Source: Alphaproteobacteria bacterium (GTDB lineage Bacteria; Pseudomonadota; Alphaproteobacteria; Caulobacterales; Maricaulaceae). Taken from it: a stretch of DNA of 64,000 nucleotides. The translations under genes were made by a program, and so were the position numbers. The notes beneath the pieces are model-generated. The model was given only the letters and a program-made list of their open reading frames with translations, did not search any database and was not told the origin of the DNA. Where the stretch lies: contig WGNG01000002.1 of the NCBI GenBank assembly GCA_016124675.1, positions 219,167 to 283,166 of the forward strand, read 5' to 3'. Positions 35,948 to 45,637 of the stretch are shown in pieces. Every line of letters starts with the position of its first letter. Positions within the stretch are counted from its first letter, which is position 1.

Positions 35948-38769
35948 CGCCCGGCGCTCGCAGAAACTGGGGCCGGCCCCGCGCCGGACGGGGTTCCCAG
36001 CGCCGCCTCAGCCTCGGCCAGCACCGCTTCCAGCGCCTGTGTAATGGTCTCCAGAAGCGCCGGATCATCGGGCTTTTCGCCCTTGCGAGTGACGTAGAAC
36101 GTGTCCACCGCGCGCTGGCCGTAGCCGTCAATGCGGGCGGCGTGCAGCGACAGGCCAAGCCCGGTGAGCGTGTGGGCGAGCGCGTGCAGCAGGCCCGGCC
36201 GGTCGCGGCCCGAGGCTTCGATGACCAGCGCGTTGTCGGCGGCCTCGAGGTCCAGCTTGACATAAGGGCTCACGGCGAACGCGGCCTCGCGCCGGCGCAA
36301 GGGACGTACGGGCAAGCGCCAGTCGTCCGCCAGGCCGTCGCGCGCGGCGCTCTCCACCGCCTGTTTCAGCCGCGAGCGCCCCTCAGGGTCGGCCCATCCG
36401 AACGGGCGCCCGCCGCCTTCCTGGACGAAGAATACGTCAAACGCCTGGCCGCCATGAGTGGTGGCCACCTGGGCGCCCACCACATTGGCGCCTTCGCGCG
36501 CCAGCGCCCCGGCGATATCGGCGAACAGGCCGTCGCGGTCGGGCGCCAGCACCATCACCTCACAGGCCGAGCGGCGCTTGTCGATGCGCACGCCCGCAGC
36601 GATGTCGCGGCCCTGGGCGGCGCTGGCGCGCACGAAGGCAGCGTGACGCAGCCGGTCGCTTTCGGCGAAGGCCAGCCAGTACGGGTCGTCCATCTCTCCG
36701 GTCCAGCGCGCGGCGAAATCGGCGTCAAACCGGCCCACCACAGACCGGAAGGCCGCGCGGGCCGTGTCGGCGCGGGCGGCCAGGCGCGCACGCGCGGCAT
36801 CCTCGCCGCGCTCCCCGCCCTCGGCCAGCACGGCGGCGGTCGCCTGGTAGAGATCGCGCAGGAGCTGGGCCTTCCAGCCATTCCACACGCCCGGCCCCAC
36901 CGCGCGGATATCCACCACGGTCAGAATGGTCAGGAGCCGCAAGCGCTCCAGCGTGCCGCACAGGCGCGCAAAGTCGAGCACGGTGCGCGGGTCGGAGATA
37001 TCGCGGCGCTGGGCCGCATCGCTCATTTCCAGATGATTGGCGATCAGCCAGGCGGTGAGCTCCACCTCGTTCTCGTCGAGGCCCAGGCGCGGGCCGGCGA
37101 TGCGGGCATTGGCGGCGCCCTCCACGCACTGATCGCCCTTGCCCTTGCCGGTGTCGTGCAGCAGCACCGCCAGGTGCAATGCGCGGCGGGCGGAGATTTT
37201 CTGCGCGAGGGTGGTGGCCAGCGGGTGATCGCCCGCCAGCTTGCCCTGCTCGATCAGGCGCAACAGGCCGAGCGCGTTGAGCGTGTGCTCGTCCACGGTG
37301 AAGCGGTGATACATATTGAACTGGGTGCGCGCGACGATATCGCCAAACTCCGGGATATAGGCGCCCAAGAGCCCCGCCTCGGTCATGGCGCGCAGGGTCA
37401 TGCGCGGGTCTTCGGCGTCCAGCAGTACGGCAAAGAAGCTGCGCGCTGCGCGCGGATCGATGCGGAACGCATCGTCGATCAGGCGAAGGGACTGGCCGAT
37501 GCGCGCCACGGCGTCGGGATGCAGATCGTAATGACGCGCCGCTGCGATCTCGAACAGGCGCAGCATCATCACCGGGTCGGCTTCGATCGCGGCAGGGTCG
37601 GCGAAGATCAGCCGCCCTGCGCGCAGGGCGAACCCCTCTTCGGCGAGGCCCTCTGCATCCGCCAGCCCGTCCGAGGGCAGGAAGCGGCCGGCCGCGCCGG
37701 GGGCGTCTTTCAGCTCGTCAGCCTCCAGCTTGGCGCACACCAGGCGGGTGAGCGCGCCGACATCAATGGCCTTGCGGAAATAGTCGCGCATGAAGGCTTC
37801 CACCCCCAGCGCGTCGGCGCGGTCGTCATAGCCCATGCGCACGGCCACGCCGGGCTGCATGTCAAAGCTCAGCCGGTCATCCTTGCGTCCCACCAGGGCA
37901 TGCAGGTGGAAACGCACGGTCCAGAAGAAGTCCGCCGCGGAGAGATAGCGCTCAACATCGGCGACAGAGAGCAAGCCGGCCGCCACCCAGCGCTCCAGCG
38001 CGTCGGCGCCGTAGAGCACCTGGGCGAGCCAGCGCACGGTCTGCAGATCGCGCAGGCCGCCCTTGCCGTCCTTGACATGCGGTTCGACGGCGTAGCGGCT
38101 GTCGCCCTGGCGGTCGACGCGGGCATCGCGCTCGGCGAGCTTGGCGGCGGCGAAAACGCCCGCCTGGTCGCCTAGCAGCTGGTCTTCAAACGCCGCCAGA
38201 AGCGCGCGCACCGGGCGCACATCGCCGGTCAGGCTGCGGATATCGAGAAGCGCCGTGCGCTCCGACACGTCGTCGCGCGCCAGCGCGATCGCCTGATCCA
38301 CGGTGCGAATGGCGCCGCCGCCCACCGGCAGGCCACAATCCCACAGGGCATATAAGGTGCGCTCCACGATCAGGCTGGCGTGTTCCGGCGCAGGGTCATC
38401 GACCAGAAACAACAAGTCGATATCGCTGTGCGGGGCGAGCTCGCCCGCGCCAAATCCGCCCACGGCGCACAGGGCGAGGCCGGGCGTGCGCGCGCCCTGA
38501 TCGGTCAGGTCGCTGGCGATGGAATCGTACAGGGCGCGCAGCGCCGCATTCATGACGCCTGACAGGGTGCGCGCCGCTTCAAGGCCGCCACTGGCGCCGT
38601 GCAGCCGCGATTCGGCATGGGTACGGCCGCGATTAATATAGGCTTTCAGCTTGGCCAGCGCCGCCTGCCGGTCAGCCGGCTGGTCCCAGCCCTTGCGCGT
38701 GGCGGCGGCGAGCTCGGCGCGAAGGCGCAGGCCGTCGAGGGTGGCGGGGAGGGCGGTGGGGCGGATCAT
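35944..38769 (-). CDS. glnD: [Protein-PII] uridylyltransferase/uridylyl-removing enzyme
   Basis: A 941-residue nitrogen sensor that uridylylates or deuridylylates PII. Domains in order are: nucleotidyltransferase (GGFGAGELAPHSDIDLLFLV near residue 110), the PII-UT linker, an HD domain (HDTGKGKGD near 525; HTLNALGLLRL before it), and two C-terminal ACT domains (VMVLAPDRDGLFADIAG and IEASGRDRPGLLHAL) that bind glutamine. All catalytic motifs are intact. It is coupled to murJ. Confidence 0.97.
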   Translation of the reverse strand: MIRPTALPATLDGLRLRAELAAATRKGWDQPADRQAALAKLKAYINRGRTHAESRLHGASGGLEAARTLSGVMNAALRALYDSIASDLTDQGARTPGLALCAVGGFGAGELAPHSDIDLLFLVDDPAPEHASLIVERTLYALWDCGLPVGGGAIRTVDQAIALARDDVSERTALLDIRSLTGDVRPVRALLAAFEDQLLGDQAGVFAAAKLAERDARVDRQGDSRYAVEPHVKDGKGGLRDLQTVRWLAQVLYGADALERWVAAGLLSVADVERYLSAADFFWTVRFHLHALVGRKDDRLSFDMQPGVAVRMGYDDRADALGVEAFMRDYFRKAIDVGALTRLVCAKLEADELKDAPGAAGRFLPSDGLADAEGLAEEGFALRAGRLIFADPAAIEADPVMMLRLFEIAAARHYDLHPDAVARIGQSLRLIDDAFRIDPRAARSFFAVLLDAEDPRMTLRAMTEAGLLGAYIPEFGDIVARTQFNMYHRFTVDEHTLNALGLLRLIEQGKLAGDHPLATTLAQKISARRALHLAVLLHDTGKGKGDQCVEGAANARIAGPRLGLDENEVELTAWLIANHLEMSDAAQRRDISDPRTVLDFARLCGTLERLRLLTILTVVDIRAVGPGVWNGWKAQLLRDLYQATAAVLAEGGERGEDAARARLAARADTARAAFRSVVGRFDADFAARWTGEMDDPYWLAFAESDRLRHAAFVRASAAQGRDIAAGVRIDKRRSACEVMVLAPDRDGLFADIAGALAREGANVVGAQVATTHGGQAFDVFFVQEGGGRPFGWADPEGRSRLKQAVESAARDGLADDWRLPVRPLRRREAAFAVSPYVKLDLEAADNALVIEASGRDRPGLLHALAHTLTGLGLSLHAARIDGYGQRAVDTFYVTRKGEKPDDPALLETITQALEAVLAEAEAALGTPSGAGPAPVSASAGR

Positions 38770-38802
38770 GGCGCCTGTTCTACGCCAGTGCGCCCCGCCC
38801 TG

Positions 38803-39888
38803 TCAGCGCTCTTCTACCTCGACCACCAGCGCCTCGCTGGGGGGGACATCGCCGCGCACCAGCGCCTGCCAGGCGCCCAGCGCCGCAGCGGACCCGCGGA
38901 GCGTGCGCCAGGCCAGAAGATCGTGGGAGGCCTTGACGAAATCGCGCCATGCCGCGCCCTGGCGGCGGGCAAATCCCTCGTGCCCCCAATCCCTTATCCG
39001 GTCGCGCGCGTGATCGGGAGCGAAAAAGAAAGCGGGCTTCGGACCGGGGAGATCACGCGCCGGCGCGCTGTCATCCCAATGGGCGCCGCCGACGCGGATA
39101 TTGGCTTTCAGCGCGTCCGCGAACCGGTGATGCAGGGCGCGGTTGAGCTCGGCGGAGCCCGCGAAATCCACGATCAGGCGCGCAGGCGCCGTGTCCATTC
39201 CGGTGACATCATCGTAGGCTGTGGTGACGTCATAAAGCCCTGACGCCTCCACAAAGGCGGCGTTGCGTGACGCGGTGAGCGCCTCGATGACCCGGCCGTC
39301 CGCCCGGTCGCGTTTCAGGAGGAAGGCGAGCGCCAGAGCGGTCTTGCTCGACGCGCTGGTGAGGGTGATGCGCTGCGCGCCGGCAAAGCCGGTATCGCGC
39401 AAATGGGCATCGATCAGGAAGGCGGTCAGGAAGAGGGGCGCCAGCACCATCTGCGCCCCCTCCTGATCGGGGCCGTAGGCGGGATCGGCGGCGCAGCGCA
39501 CATAGCGGTTATACACCGCCGGCAGGGTGGAGCGGTGCTCCGATGCGTCGAAGAAGCTCTCCTCGCGGAGCTTGCCGGGCGTGACCACCAGTTCGCTCGC
39601 GGCGGGACAATAGCCATAGACGCGTTCGCCCACCTCCAGCCCCGGCGCTCGGCTTTCGGTCACCTGGGCAAAGCCCCAGACCGGCAGGCGCCCACGCCCG
39701 TCCTGGCCGGGAAAGAAGCGCCAATAGCCCATGGCCTGGCCGAAGGCGGCATAGGTGACATTATTGGCCGTCAGCGCAAACCGGCGCACGGCCAGGCGCG
39801 CCTCCCCGTCTTCCAGAGCGCGCGGCGCGGCCTCCACAAGGGCGGCGTGGGTGATGTCGGATTGATCAATGCTCAGCGCCCAGACCAT
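38803..39888 (-). CDS. DUF2855 family protein
   Basis: A 361-residue protein resembling the medium-chain dehydrogenase fold (GroES-like start RFALTANNVTYAAFG; a degenerate cofactor region TLTSASSKTALALAF). DUF2855 has no established function. The start at 39888 was set by the family N-terminus MVWALSIDQSD; the frame is open upstream. It lies 25 bases after ppk2 on the same strand, so the two may be co-transcribed. Confidence 0.78.
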   Translation of the reverse strand: MVWALSIDQSDITHAALVEAAPRALEDGEARLAVRRFALTANNVTYAAFGQAMGYWRFFPGQDGRGRLPVWGFAQVTESRAPGLEVGERVYGYCPAASELVVTPGKLREESFFDASEHRSTLPAVYNRYVRCAADPAYGPDQEGAQMVLAPLFLTAFLIDAHLRDTGFAGAQRITLTSASSKTALALAFLLKRDRADGRVIEALTASRNAAFVEASGLYDVTTAYDDVTGMDTAPARLIVDFAGSAELNRALHHRFADALKANIRVGGAHWDDSAPARDLPGPKPAFFFAPDHARDRIRDWGHEGFARRQGAAWRDFVKASHDLLAWRTLRGSAAALGAWQALVRGDVPPSEALVVEVEER

Positions 39889-39913
39889 GGCCTTCGTCTC
39901 CTGGCGTTGCGTT

Positions 39914-40672
39914 TCAAAGATGCAAATGCTTGTCGGGATTGTCGTCCCTTGACCAGCGGCGCAGCACCGCCGGGTCGGGCTGGCCATAATCCTCCGGCAG
40001 CTCCGGGCAGGGCGCGCTCGACAGCATGTCGCGGATGATGGCCAGGCGCGCGGCGCGCTTGTTGTCGGCGTTCACGACGCGCCAGGGGACCGGGTCGCCG
40101 GTGGCGGCGAGCATGGTGTTGCGGGCCGCGGAATAGGCGTCGAACTTCTCCAGCGCGACTGAATCCACCGGCGAGATCTTCCAGCGCTTGAGCGGATTGA
40201 CCCGGCGCTCATCCAGCCGGGCCGCCCGCTCCTGGCGGGAAATGTCGAGATAGTATTTCAACAGGATCAGTCCGTCATCGGTCAGCACATGCTCGAACGG
40301 GCCGACATCGCGCAGGAAGGCGGCGTGCTGGCCGCCGGTGCAAAAGCCCATCACCGGCTCGACGCCGGCGCGATTATACCAGGAGCGGTTGAACAGCACG
40401 GTCTCTCCACCCGCCGGCAGCTGGGCCGCCCAACGCTGGAAATACCAGCTGGTCTGGTCGCGGTCAGTGGGCTTGCCGAGCGCCACGACGCGGGTGTCAC
40501 GCGGCGACTGATGCTCGACAATGCGCTTGATCGCCCCGTCCTTGCCCGCCGCGTCGCGCCCCTCCAGGATCACCAGAAGCCGCCCGCCGGTTGCAATCAG
40601 ATGGCGCTGCAGCGCCACCAGTCCGATCTGGAGGCGTTTCAGCTCGCGTTTGTAGACTGTCTTGTCCATCAT
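39914..40672 (-). CDS. ppk2: Polyphosphate kinase 2
   Basis: A 252-residue PPK2-family kinase using polyphosphate to phosphorylate nucleotides, or the reverse. The Walker A loop is VILEGRDAAGKDGAIKR, Walker B is in FNRSWYNRAGVEPVMG, and the lid is QERAARLDERR. The length matches single-domain PPK2. A second ATG three bases downstream is equally possible. It is divergent from an ABC exporter operon. Confidence 0.93.
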   Translation of the reverse strand: MMDKTVYKRELKRLQIGLVALQRHLIATGGRLLVILEGRDAAGKDGAIKRIVEHQSPRDTRVVALGKPTDRDQTSWYFQRWAAQLPAGGETVLFNRSWYNRAGVEPVMGFCTGGQHAAFLRDVGPFEHVLTDDGLILLKYYLDISRQERAARLDERRVNPLKRWKISPVDSVALEKFDAYSAARNTMLAATGDPVPWRVVNADNKRAARLAIIRDMLSSAPCPELPEDYGQPDPAVLRRWSRDDNPDKHLHL

Positions 40673-40811
40673 CCCACTGTGCGCACGCGACGCGCCGGTG
40701 TCGAGGCTCGCGCGCCGCGCCGCCTGTCTGAACCGTCATATCATGTTGCCTTGTGCAGCGCGCTCAGTGGGCTAAACAGGCCCGCCCGGCCCCCTGCTGA
40801 CGAGCCCGCCC

Positions 40812-41786
40812 ATGACCGCTCTTGCAATTGAAACGCGCGCCCTGTCGCGCCGCTTCGGCGAGAAGCGGGCTGTGGACGGCATTGATCTGGAGGTGCGCCG
40901 CGGCGAGATTTTCGCCGTGCTGGGGCCCAATGGCGCGGGCAAGACCACGCTGGTGCGCATGCTGGCGACGCTGCTGCGGCCCACTGGGGGCAGCGCGCAG
41001 GTGCTGGGCCATGACATCGAGCGTGAGCCGCGCGAGGTGCGCCGCAAGATCAGCCTGACCGGACAATTCGCCTCGGTGGATGAAGACCTGACCGGGTATG
41101 AGAACCTCTTGCTGCTGGCCCGCCTGTCGGGGCTGAAAGGCAGCCATGCGACGGGGCGCGCCATGGACCTTTTGGGCGCGTTTGATCTTGCCGACGCGGC
41201 GGGACAGCAGGCGAAGACTTATTCCGGCGGCATGCGGCGCAAGCTGGACATCGCGTCCAGCCTGATCCGCCGGCCCGAGCTTCTGTTCCTCGATGAGCCC
41301 ACCACCGGGCTGGATCCGCGCTCGCGCAATCAGGTGTGGGACATCGTGCGCGGCCTGGCGGCGAGCGGCACGACCATCCTTCTGACCACGCAATATCTCG
41401 AAGAGGCCGACCAGCTGGCGGGCGAGATCGCGGTGGTCGATCACGGGCGCATCATCGCGCGCGGCACCAGCGCGCAGTTGAAGGCCAAAGTCGGCGGCGG
41501 CGTGTTGCAGATCCATCTGGCGCGCCCAGACCAGCGGGACGAGGCGGCCCGCCTGCTGGCCGGGACGCTGGCCGGCGAGGTGCGCGCCGGCGGCGATGGC
41601 GCATCCTTCAGCGTGGACGTATCTGATCCCGGCGCGGGGCTGGCTGCGCTCGGCGCGCTGTCGGCGGCGGGCATCGCGCTGTCAGGTTACAGCCTAAGCC
41701 AGCCAAGCCTTGATGAAGTGTTTTTCACCCTGACCGGACGCCCGCCGGAGGACGAGACCGGGCGGGCGCCGGAGGCCAGGCCATGA
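40812..41786 (+). CDS. ABC exporter ATP-binding protein (DrrA-type)
   Basis: A 324-residue ABC ATPase. Walker A is GPNGAGKTT, the Q-loop follows in [10 protein letters not shown], the signature is [13 protein letters not shown] and Walker B is [12 protein letters not shown], with the H-loop replaced by a Gln ([10 protein letters not shown]), as in the daunorubicin-resistance DrrA subfamily. The C-terminal DUF4162-type domain ends the protein. The stop overlaps the permease start (ATGA). The transported compound is unknown. Confidence 0.92.
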   Translation: MTALAIETRALSRRFGEKRAVDGIDLEVRRGEIFAVLGPNGAGKTTLVRMLATLLRPTGGSAQVLGHDIEREPREVRRKISLTGQFASVDEDLTGYENLLLLARLSGLKGSHATGRAMDLLGAFDLADAAGQQAKTYSGGMRRKLDIASSLIRRPELLFLDEPTTGLDPRSRNQVWDIVRGLAASGTTILLTTQYLEEADQLAGEIAVVDHGRIIARGTSAQLKAKVGGGVLQIHLARPDQRDEAARLLAGTLAGEVRAGGDGASFSVDVSDPGAGLAALGALSAAGIALSGYSLSQPSLDEVFFTLTGRPPEDETGRAPEARP

Positions 41787-42616
41787 GCGATATGAGCCAG
41801 ACTTTGAAACAGGCCGCCGAGAGCGTGGTTCAATCGGCGCCGGAGCGGGCCGAACGGCCGCCGCATGCGATATCGGTCAGCCTGACCTATGCCTGGCGGG
41901 CGCTTCTGAAGATCAAGCACATGCCTGAACAGCTGTTCGACGTGGTGGTCACGCCGATCATGTTCACGGTGATGTTCACCTATCTGTTCGGCGGCGCGCT
42001 GGCGGGCTCGACAGACGCCTATCTGCAATTCCTGCTGCCGGGCATTCTGGTTCAGACGATCGTGTTTACCTCGGTCTATACCGGCTTCACGCTCAATACC
42101 GACATTTCCAAGGGCGTGTTCGACCGGTTCCGCTCCTTGCCCGTCTGGTCGCCGGGGCCGATCGCCGGGGCGATGCTGGCCGATGTGTTCCGCTTCACCG
42201 CCTCGGGCGTCATCGTCTTCATCGTTGGCACGCTGATGGGCTATCGCCCCGAGGGCGGGTTCATCGCCGTGATCCCGGCCTTGCTTCTGATGAACGCCTT
42301 CGCCTTCGGCTTTGGCTGGATCTTCACCGCGCTGGCCCTGTCGGTGCGCACGCCCTCCACCGTCATGACGCTGGCCTGGCTGGTGCTGATGCCGCTGACC
42401 TTCGCCTCCAACATCTATGTCGATCCGGCCACGATGCCCGGCTGGCTGCAGGCGGTGGTGGCGGTCAATCCGGTCAGCCTGCTGGTCACCGCCATCCGCG
42501 ACATCATGGCGGGCACACCGGACCTGCGCGCCGTTCTGCTGGCGCTGCTGGCCCCGGGCCTGATCGCGGCGGTGTTCGGTCCCGTCACGATGTGGCTTTA
42601 CCGCAAGGAGCGTTAG
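41783..42616 (+). CDS. ABC exporter permease (DrrB-type)
   Basis: A 277-residue ABC-2 permease with six hydrophobic segments and the loop FDRFRSLPVWSPGPIAGAMLADV, which carries the conserved FxRxRSxP of DrrB permeases. It forms the channel with the ATPase encoded just upstream. It is followed by an unrelated DUF1254 gene, so no substrate-specific partner is visible. Confidence 0.9.
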   Translation: MSDMSQTLKQAAESVVQSAPERAERPPHAISVSLTYAWRALLKIKHMPEQLFDVVVTPIMFTVMFTYLFGGALAGSTDAYLQFLLPGILVQTIVFTSVYTGFTLNTDISKGVFDRFRSLPVWSPGPIAGAMLADVFRFTASGVIVFIVGTLMGYRPEGGFIAVIPALLLMNAFAFGFGWIFTALALSVRTPSTVMTLAWLVLMPLTFASNIYVDPATMPGWLQAVVAVNPVSLLVTAIRDIMAGTPDLRAVLLALLAPGLIAAVFGPVTMWLYRKER

Positions 42617-42677
42617 GGCCGTGCGGCAGGCGGGCAAAGCCTTGCGCGGCGCCAGCCTGACAGGCGATGGTGCAGCG

Positions 42678-44075
42678 ATGCGATATCTTGGCCCTGCGAT
42701 TTTCACCCTGATCGTCATTCTCGCCGCCGCGGCGGCGGGCTGGCATGTGCTGACCCGCAATCCGGACGGCCTGTCCCTGCGCGAACTCGGCCAGAGCGCG
42801 GGCGAGGCGTATGTGTTCGGCTATCCCCTTGTGCTTATGGAGGAGACGCGCGCGGTGACGCTGGCGCGGCTGGCCGGCGAGGGCGCGAGCGGGAGCGAGC
42901 AGGGCGGCGTCAACACGCTGCATCATGTGCGCGCCCTGCCGCAGGCGGGCGATGACACGGTGGTGCGGCCCAATCTCGATACGCTCTACACCATCGCCTG
43001 GCTGGACCTGTCTGACGGCCCCGCCGTGCTGCGCTGGCCGGACATGGGCGAGCGCTACTGGCTTTTGCAGGTGATGGACGCCTGGACCGATGTGGCCGGG
43101 GCGCCGGGCTCGCGCATGCATGGGCCGGGTCCGGGGCTGGCCTTCATCACCGGGCCGGGCTGGGACGGGCCGGCCTTGCCGGGTGCGGTGCATGTGCGCG
43201 TGTCCACGCCGATGGCCTGGCTGATCGGGCGCATCGAGATCACGCCGGGTGAGGACTTCGCGCCCGTCCACGCCTTGCAGGACGCCCTGTCGCTGACCGC
43301 TCCGGCGCCGTCCGAGCCTGCGCGGGCCGGCGAGGCCGGCGTCCGGCCGCCCGACGCGGTGGCGGCGCTGGCGCCGGGGGTGTTCTTTGCCCGCCTTGCG
43401 GCATTGATGGGGCAGAACCCGGCGCGGCCCGATGATTCTGCGATGACCGCGCGCCTTGCGGCGCTGGGCGTGGATCTTGAAACCGGCGCGCTGGACTGGA
43501 GCGGGCACGGCCTCATGGCGCGTCAGGCGATGGCGCGCGGCGTGGCGGTGGCGCGCGCACGGCTCGCCGAGGCGGATCGCCGGCCGCCGGGACCGGAAGG
43601 CTGGCGCACGCTGACCGAGGGCCTGGGCGCTTACGGCACGGATTACGCCCTGCGCGCCGGCGTGGCGCTGATCGGGCTGGGCGCCAACCTGCCGGCGGAC
43701 GCCATCTATCCCAACACGGATGTGGACCGCGACGGACGGAGGCTGCATTCCAGCCACAACTATGTCCTGCGCTTTGAGCCCGGCGAACTGCCCCCCGCGG
43801 AGGCGTTCTGGTCGATCACGCTTTATGACGCCGATGGCTTCCTGCCCGAGGGCGCCGGCGGGCGTCACGCGCTGGGGGACCGGGACGATCTGGAATACGA
43901 TGCCGATGGCGGGCTGACGGTGTGGATATCCACAGAGCGTCCACAGGGTTCTGCACAGGTCAACTGGCTGCCGGCGCCGCCGGACGCGCCGTTTGCCCTG
44001 ACGGCGCGCCTGTATGCGCCCGGCGACGCGGCGCTGTCAGGCGAATGGACGATGCCGGGCGTGGAGCGGCGCTGA
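42678..44075 (+). CDS. DUF1254/DUF1214 domain protein, membrane-anchored
   Basis: A 465-residue protein with an N-terminal signal anchor (AIFTLIVILAAAAAGWHVL). The DUF1254 part holds AYVFGYPLVLMEETRAVTL and VRPNLDTLYTIAWLDLS, and the DUF1214 part ends with SVTLYD-like FWSITLYDADGFLPEGA. The family is periplasmic with no settled function. The ATG at 42678 was preferred to the GTG at 42621 because it starts directly before the anchor. It ends 10 bases from the convergent GDT1-type gene. Confidence 0.8.
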   Translation: MRYLGPAIFTLIVILAAAAAGWHVLTRNPDGLSLRELGQSAGEAYVFGYPLVLMEETRAVTLARLAGEGASGSEQGGVNTLHHVRALPQAGDDTVVRPNLDTLYTIAWLDLSDGPAVLRWPDMGERYWLLQVMDAWTDVAGAPGSRMHGPGPGLAFITGPGWDGPALPGAVHVRVSTPMAWLIGRIEITPGEDFAPVHALQDALSLTAPAPSEPARAGEAGVRPPDAVAALAPGVFFARLAALMGQNPARPDDSAMTARLAALGVDLETGALDWSGHGLMARQAMARGVAVARARLAEADRRPPGPEGWRTLTEGLGAYGTDYALRAGVALIGLGANLPADAIYPNTDVDRDGRRLHSSHNYVLRFEPGELPPAEAFWSITLYDADGFLPEGAGGRHALGDRDDLEYDADGGLTVWISTERPQGSAQVNWLPAPPDAPFALTARLYAPGDAALSGEWTMPGVERR

Positions 44076-44085
44076 CGCCTGTGCT

Positions 44086-44361
44086 TCACCCCTTGAAATG
44101 CTCCCATACGGTCCAGGCGCCGATGGCGATAAAGCCCAGCCCCGCAAGCAGCTTGAGCGGGGCCATAGAGAGCCAGCGCTCGGCCGCCAAGCCCAGCAGG
44201 ACCGCCAGACCGGCTGACAGCACCAGCGCCGCTGACGCGGCGACGAACACGAGGGCAGGGTGGTGGCGGCCCTCGGACGCGAACAGGACGGTGGCGAGCT
44301 GGGTCTTGTCACCCAGTTCAGCCAGAAAAACCGTGAAGAAGATCATGATAAGCTGAGACAT
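44086..44361 (-). CDS. TMEM165/GDT1 family cation transporter, single-repeat form
   Basis: A 91-residue membrane protein with three hydrophobic segments and one copy of the hallmark ELGDKTQLATV. Two-repeat homologues of about 190 residues export Mn2+ or Ca2+; this half-length version would need to dimerise. ATG at 44361 opens the family N-terminus MSQLIMIFFTVFLAE. A strong candidate RNA structure lies directly upstream and overlaps the ribosome-site region, so translation may be ligand- or metal-controlled. Confidence 0.85.
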   Translation of the reverse strand: MSQLIMIFFTVFLAELGDKTQLATVLFASEGRHHPALVFVAASAALVLSAGLAVLLGLAAERWLSMAPLKLLAGLGFIAIGAWTVWEHFKG

Positions 44362-44375
44362 GGCACATGCCCTCC

Positions 44376-44450
44376 GGAGCCGGTCATCAAGACTCCATGA
44401 CAACCTGACGCGTCCGGCTCCCGAAACCCGCGTCAGGCCGTCATGAGTCT
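44376..44450 (-). promoter_or_regulatory. Candidate structured 5' leader of the GDT1-type gene
   Basis: On the minus-strand transcript an outer stem (44440-44450 with 44390-44401, one bulge) and an inner perfect 9-base-pair stem (44429-44437 with 44404-44412) stack into a long hairpin. The apical loop contains GGAGCCGG (44414-44421 on the plus strand reads CCGGCTCC), exactly complementary to 44376-44383 just before the ribosome site GGAGGG, allowing a pseudoknot or an alternative structure. Mn2+-sensing yybP-ykoY leaders precede such genes, but I do not see that motif's conserved core. Confidence 0.55.
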
Positions 44451-44638
44451 CGCCAGTATCCGTAGATGCGCCTTCGCCATGGCCATGCCGGCCAAGTCTG
44501 TTGACGAAGGCCCGGCGCGTCTGCGCAGGCGGCTACTCCCTCAGGACAATGGACTGACTAGCAGCCGGGTCCGGCGCGATCAATCCCTGAAGCTGGCGGC
44601 CCTTGCCGCCGGACCGGCGCGCGGGCAGGGTCGCGGCC

Positions 44639-45547
44639 ATGATCGCTCGAACCCGCCAGACCTGTCAGACAAGCGGCGCTGCGCCGGTGCGGCCAGCCAT
44701 GGTTGCGTTCAGCGGCCTGCTTGCCCTGGTGCTGGCCGCCTGCGCGGTCGGGCCGCGCATTGATACGAGCCATGCCAGTGAGGCACATGACAGCCGGGTG
44801 CGCTATATCATCGTGCACTACACGGCGGTGGATTTTGATGACTCGCTGCGGCTTCTGACGCAGACCGGGGTGAGCAGCCACTACCTGATCGGCCGCGACC
44901 CGGCGCGCATTCACCGCCTGGTCCCCGAGCACCGGCGCGCGCGCCATGCCGGGGTCTCAAGCTGGCGCGGCGAGACCTATCTCAACACGGCGTCCATCGG
45001 CATCGAGATCGTCAATCGCGGCTATGACTGGGGCGCGCCGGAGGACTGGGAGCCCTATGACGAGGCGCAGATCGCGGCGGCGGCCTGGCTGATTGATGAT
45101 ATCGGCGAACGCCATGCCATCGCGCCCCACCGCATTCTTGGCCATGCGGAGGTTTCACCGGACAGAAAGTCAGATCCGGGTCCGCTGTTTCCGTGGCGGC
45201 GCCTCGCCTGGGCCGGGCTTGTTCCGTGGCCGGACGAAACGCGGCTGGAGGCGCTCACCGCGCAGTACCAGGCCGCGCCGCCCGATGCAGCCTGGCACCA
45301 GGCGCGCCTGCGGGCGCACGGTTATCCACTTGAAGAGACGGGCGAATGGGACGCCGCAACACACCGCGTGCTCGCCGTGTTCCAGATGCGCTTCCGCCCG
45401 GCCCGCCATGACGGCGTCACGGATGGGCAGACGGCGGCGCTGCTGCATCTCGTCACCGACCCGGACGGATTGATGCTGCGCGGCGCAGACGGGGTGTGGC
45501 GGCCCTATCGCGGCGCGCGGCCGGGGCGGCGGCCGGCGGGCGGGTGA
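44639..45547 (+). CDS. N-acetylmuramoyl-L-alanine amidase, AmiD-like lipoprotein
   Basis: A 302-residue amidase_2 protein. Zinc ligands are in IIVHYTAVDF (His), the central GIEIVNRG, and LGHAEVSPDRKSDPGPLF (His and Asp). A C-terminal peptidoglycan-binding domain starts near residue 215 (ARLRAHGYPLEETGEWDAAT). The lipobox LALVLAAC marks an outer-membrane-type lipoprotein. I chose ATG 44639 because its Arg-rich N-region suits a signal peptide; ATG 44699 is the alternative. It cleaves stem peptides during wall recycling. Confidence 0.88.
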   Translation: MIARTRQTCQTSGAAPVRPAMVAFSGLLALVLAACAVGPRIDTSHASEAHDSRVRYIIVHYTAVDFDDSLRLLTQTGVSSHYLIGRDPARIHRLVPEHRRARHAGVSSWRGETYLNTASIGIEIVNRGYDWGAPEDWEPYDEAQIAAAAWLIDDIGERHAIAPHRILGHAEVSPDRKSDPGPLFPWRRLAWAGLVPWPDETRLEALTAQYQAAPPDAAWHQARLRAHGYPLEETGEWDAATHRVLAVFQMRFRPARHDGVTDGQTAALLHLVTDPDGLMLRGADGVWRPYRGARPGRRPAGG

Positions 45548-45637
45548 CGGCCTCTTCGGGTGAGGACAGGCGCCGCGGCGCGGGAACTGACGTGCGGGGG
45601 CGGGGATTATATCTGTTCCCGGCAGACGGAGAGCCCC

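Noticed and set aside
36142..38175. Long 677-codon open frame antisense to glnD
   Set aside because: It is the usual shadow of a GC-rich gene: its translation is Ala/Gly/Arg/Gln-rich with no domain, while the opposite strand encodes all GlnD motifs.
43921..43955. DnaA-box-like TATCCACAG and GTCCACAGG pair
   Set aside because: It lies inside the coding DUF1254 gene, only two imperfect boxes are present, and no AT-rich unwinding region or dnaA-type neighbour is near; it is not an origin.
44376..44450. Confident yybP-ykoY manganese riboswitch call
   Set aside because: The structure is strong, but the conserved loop sequence of that class is not recognisable, so it is listed only as a candidate structured leader.
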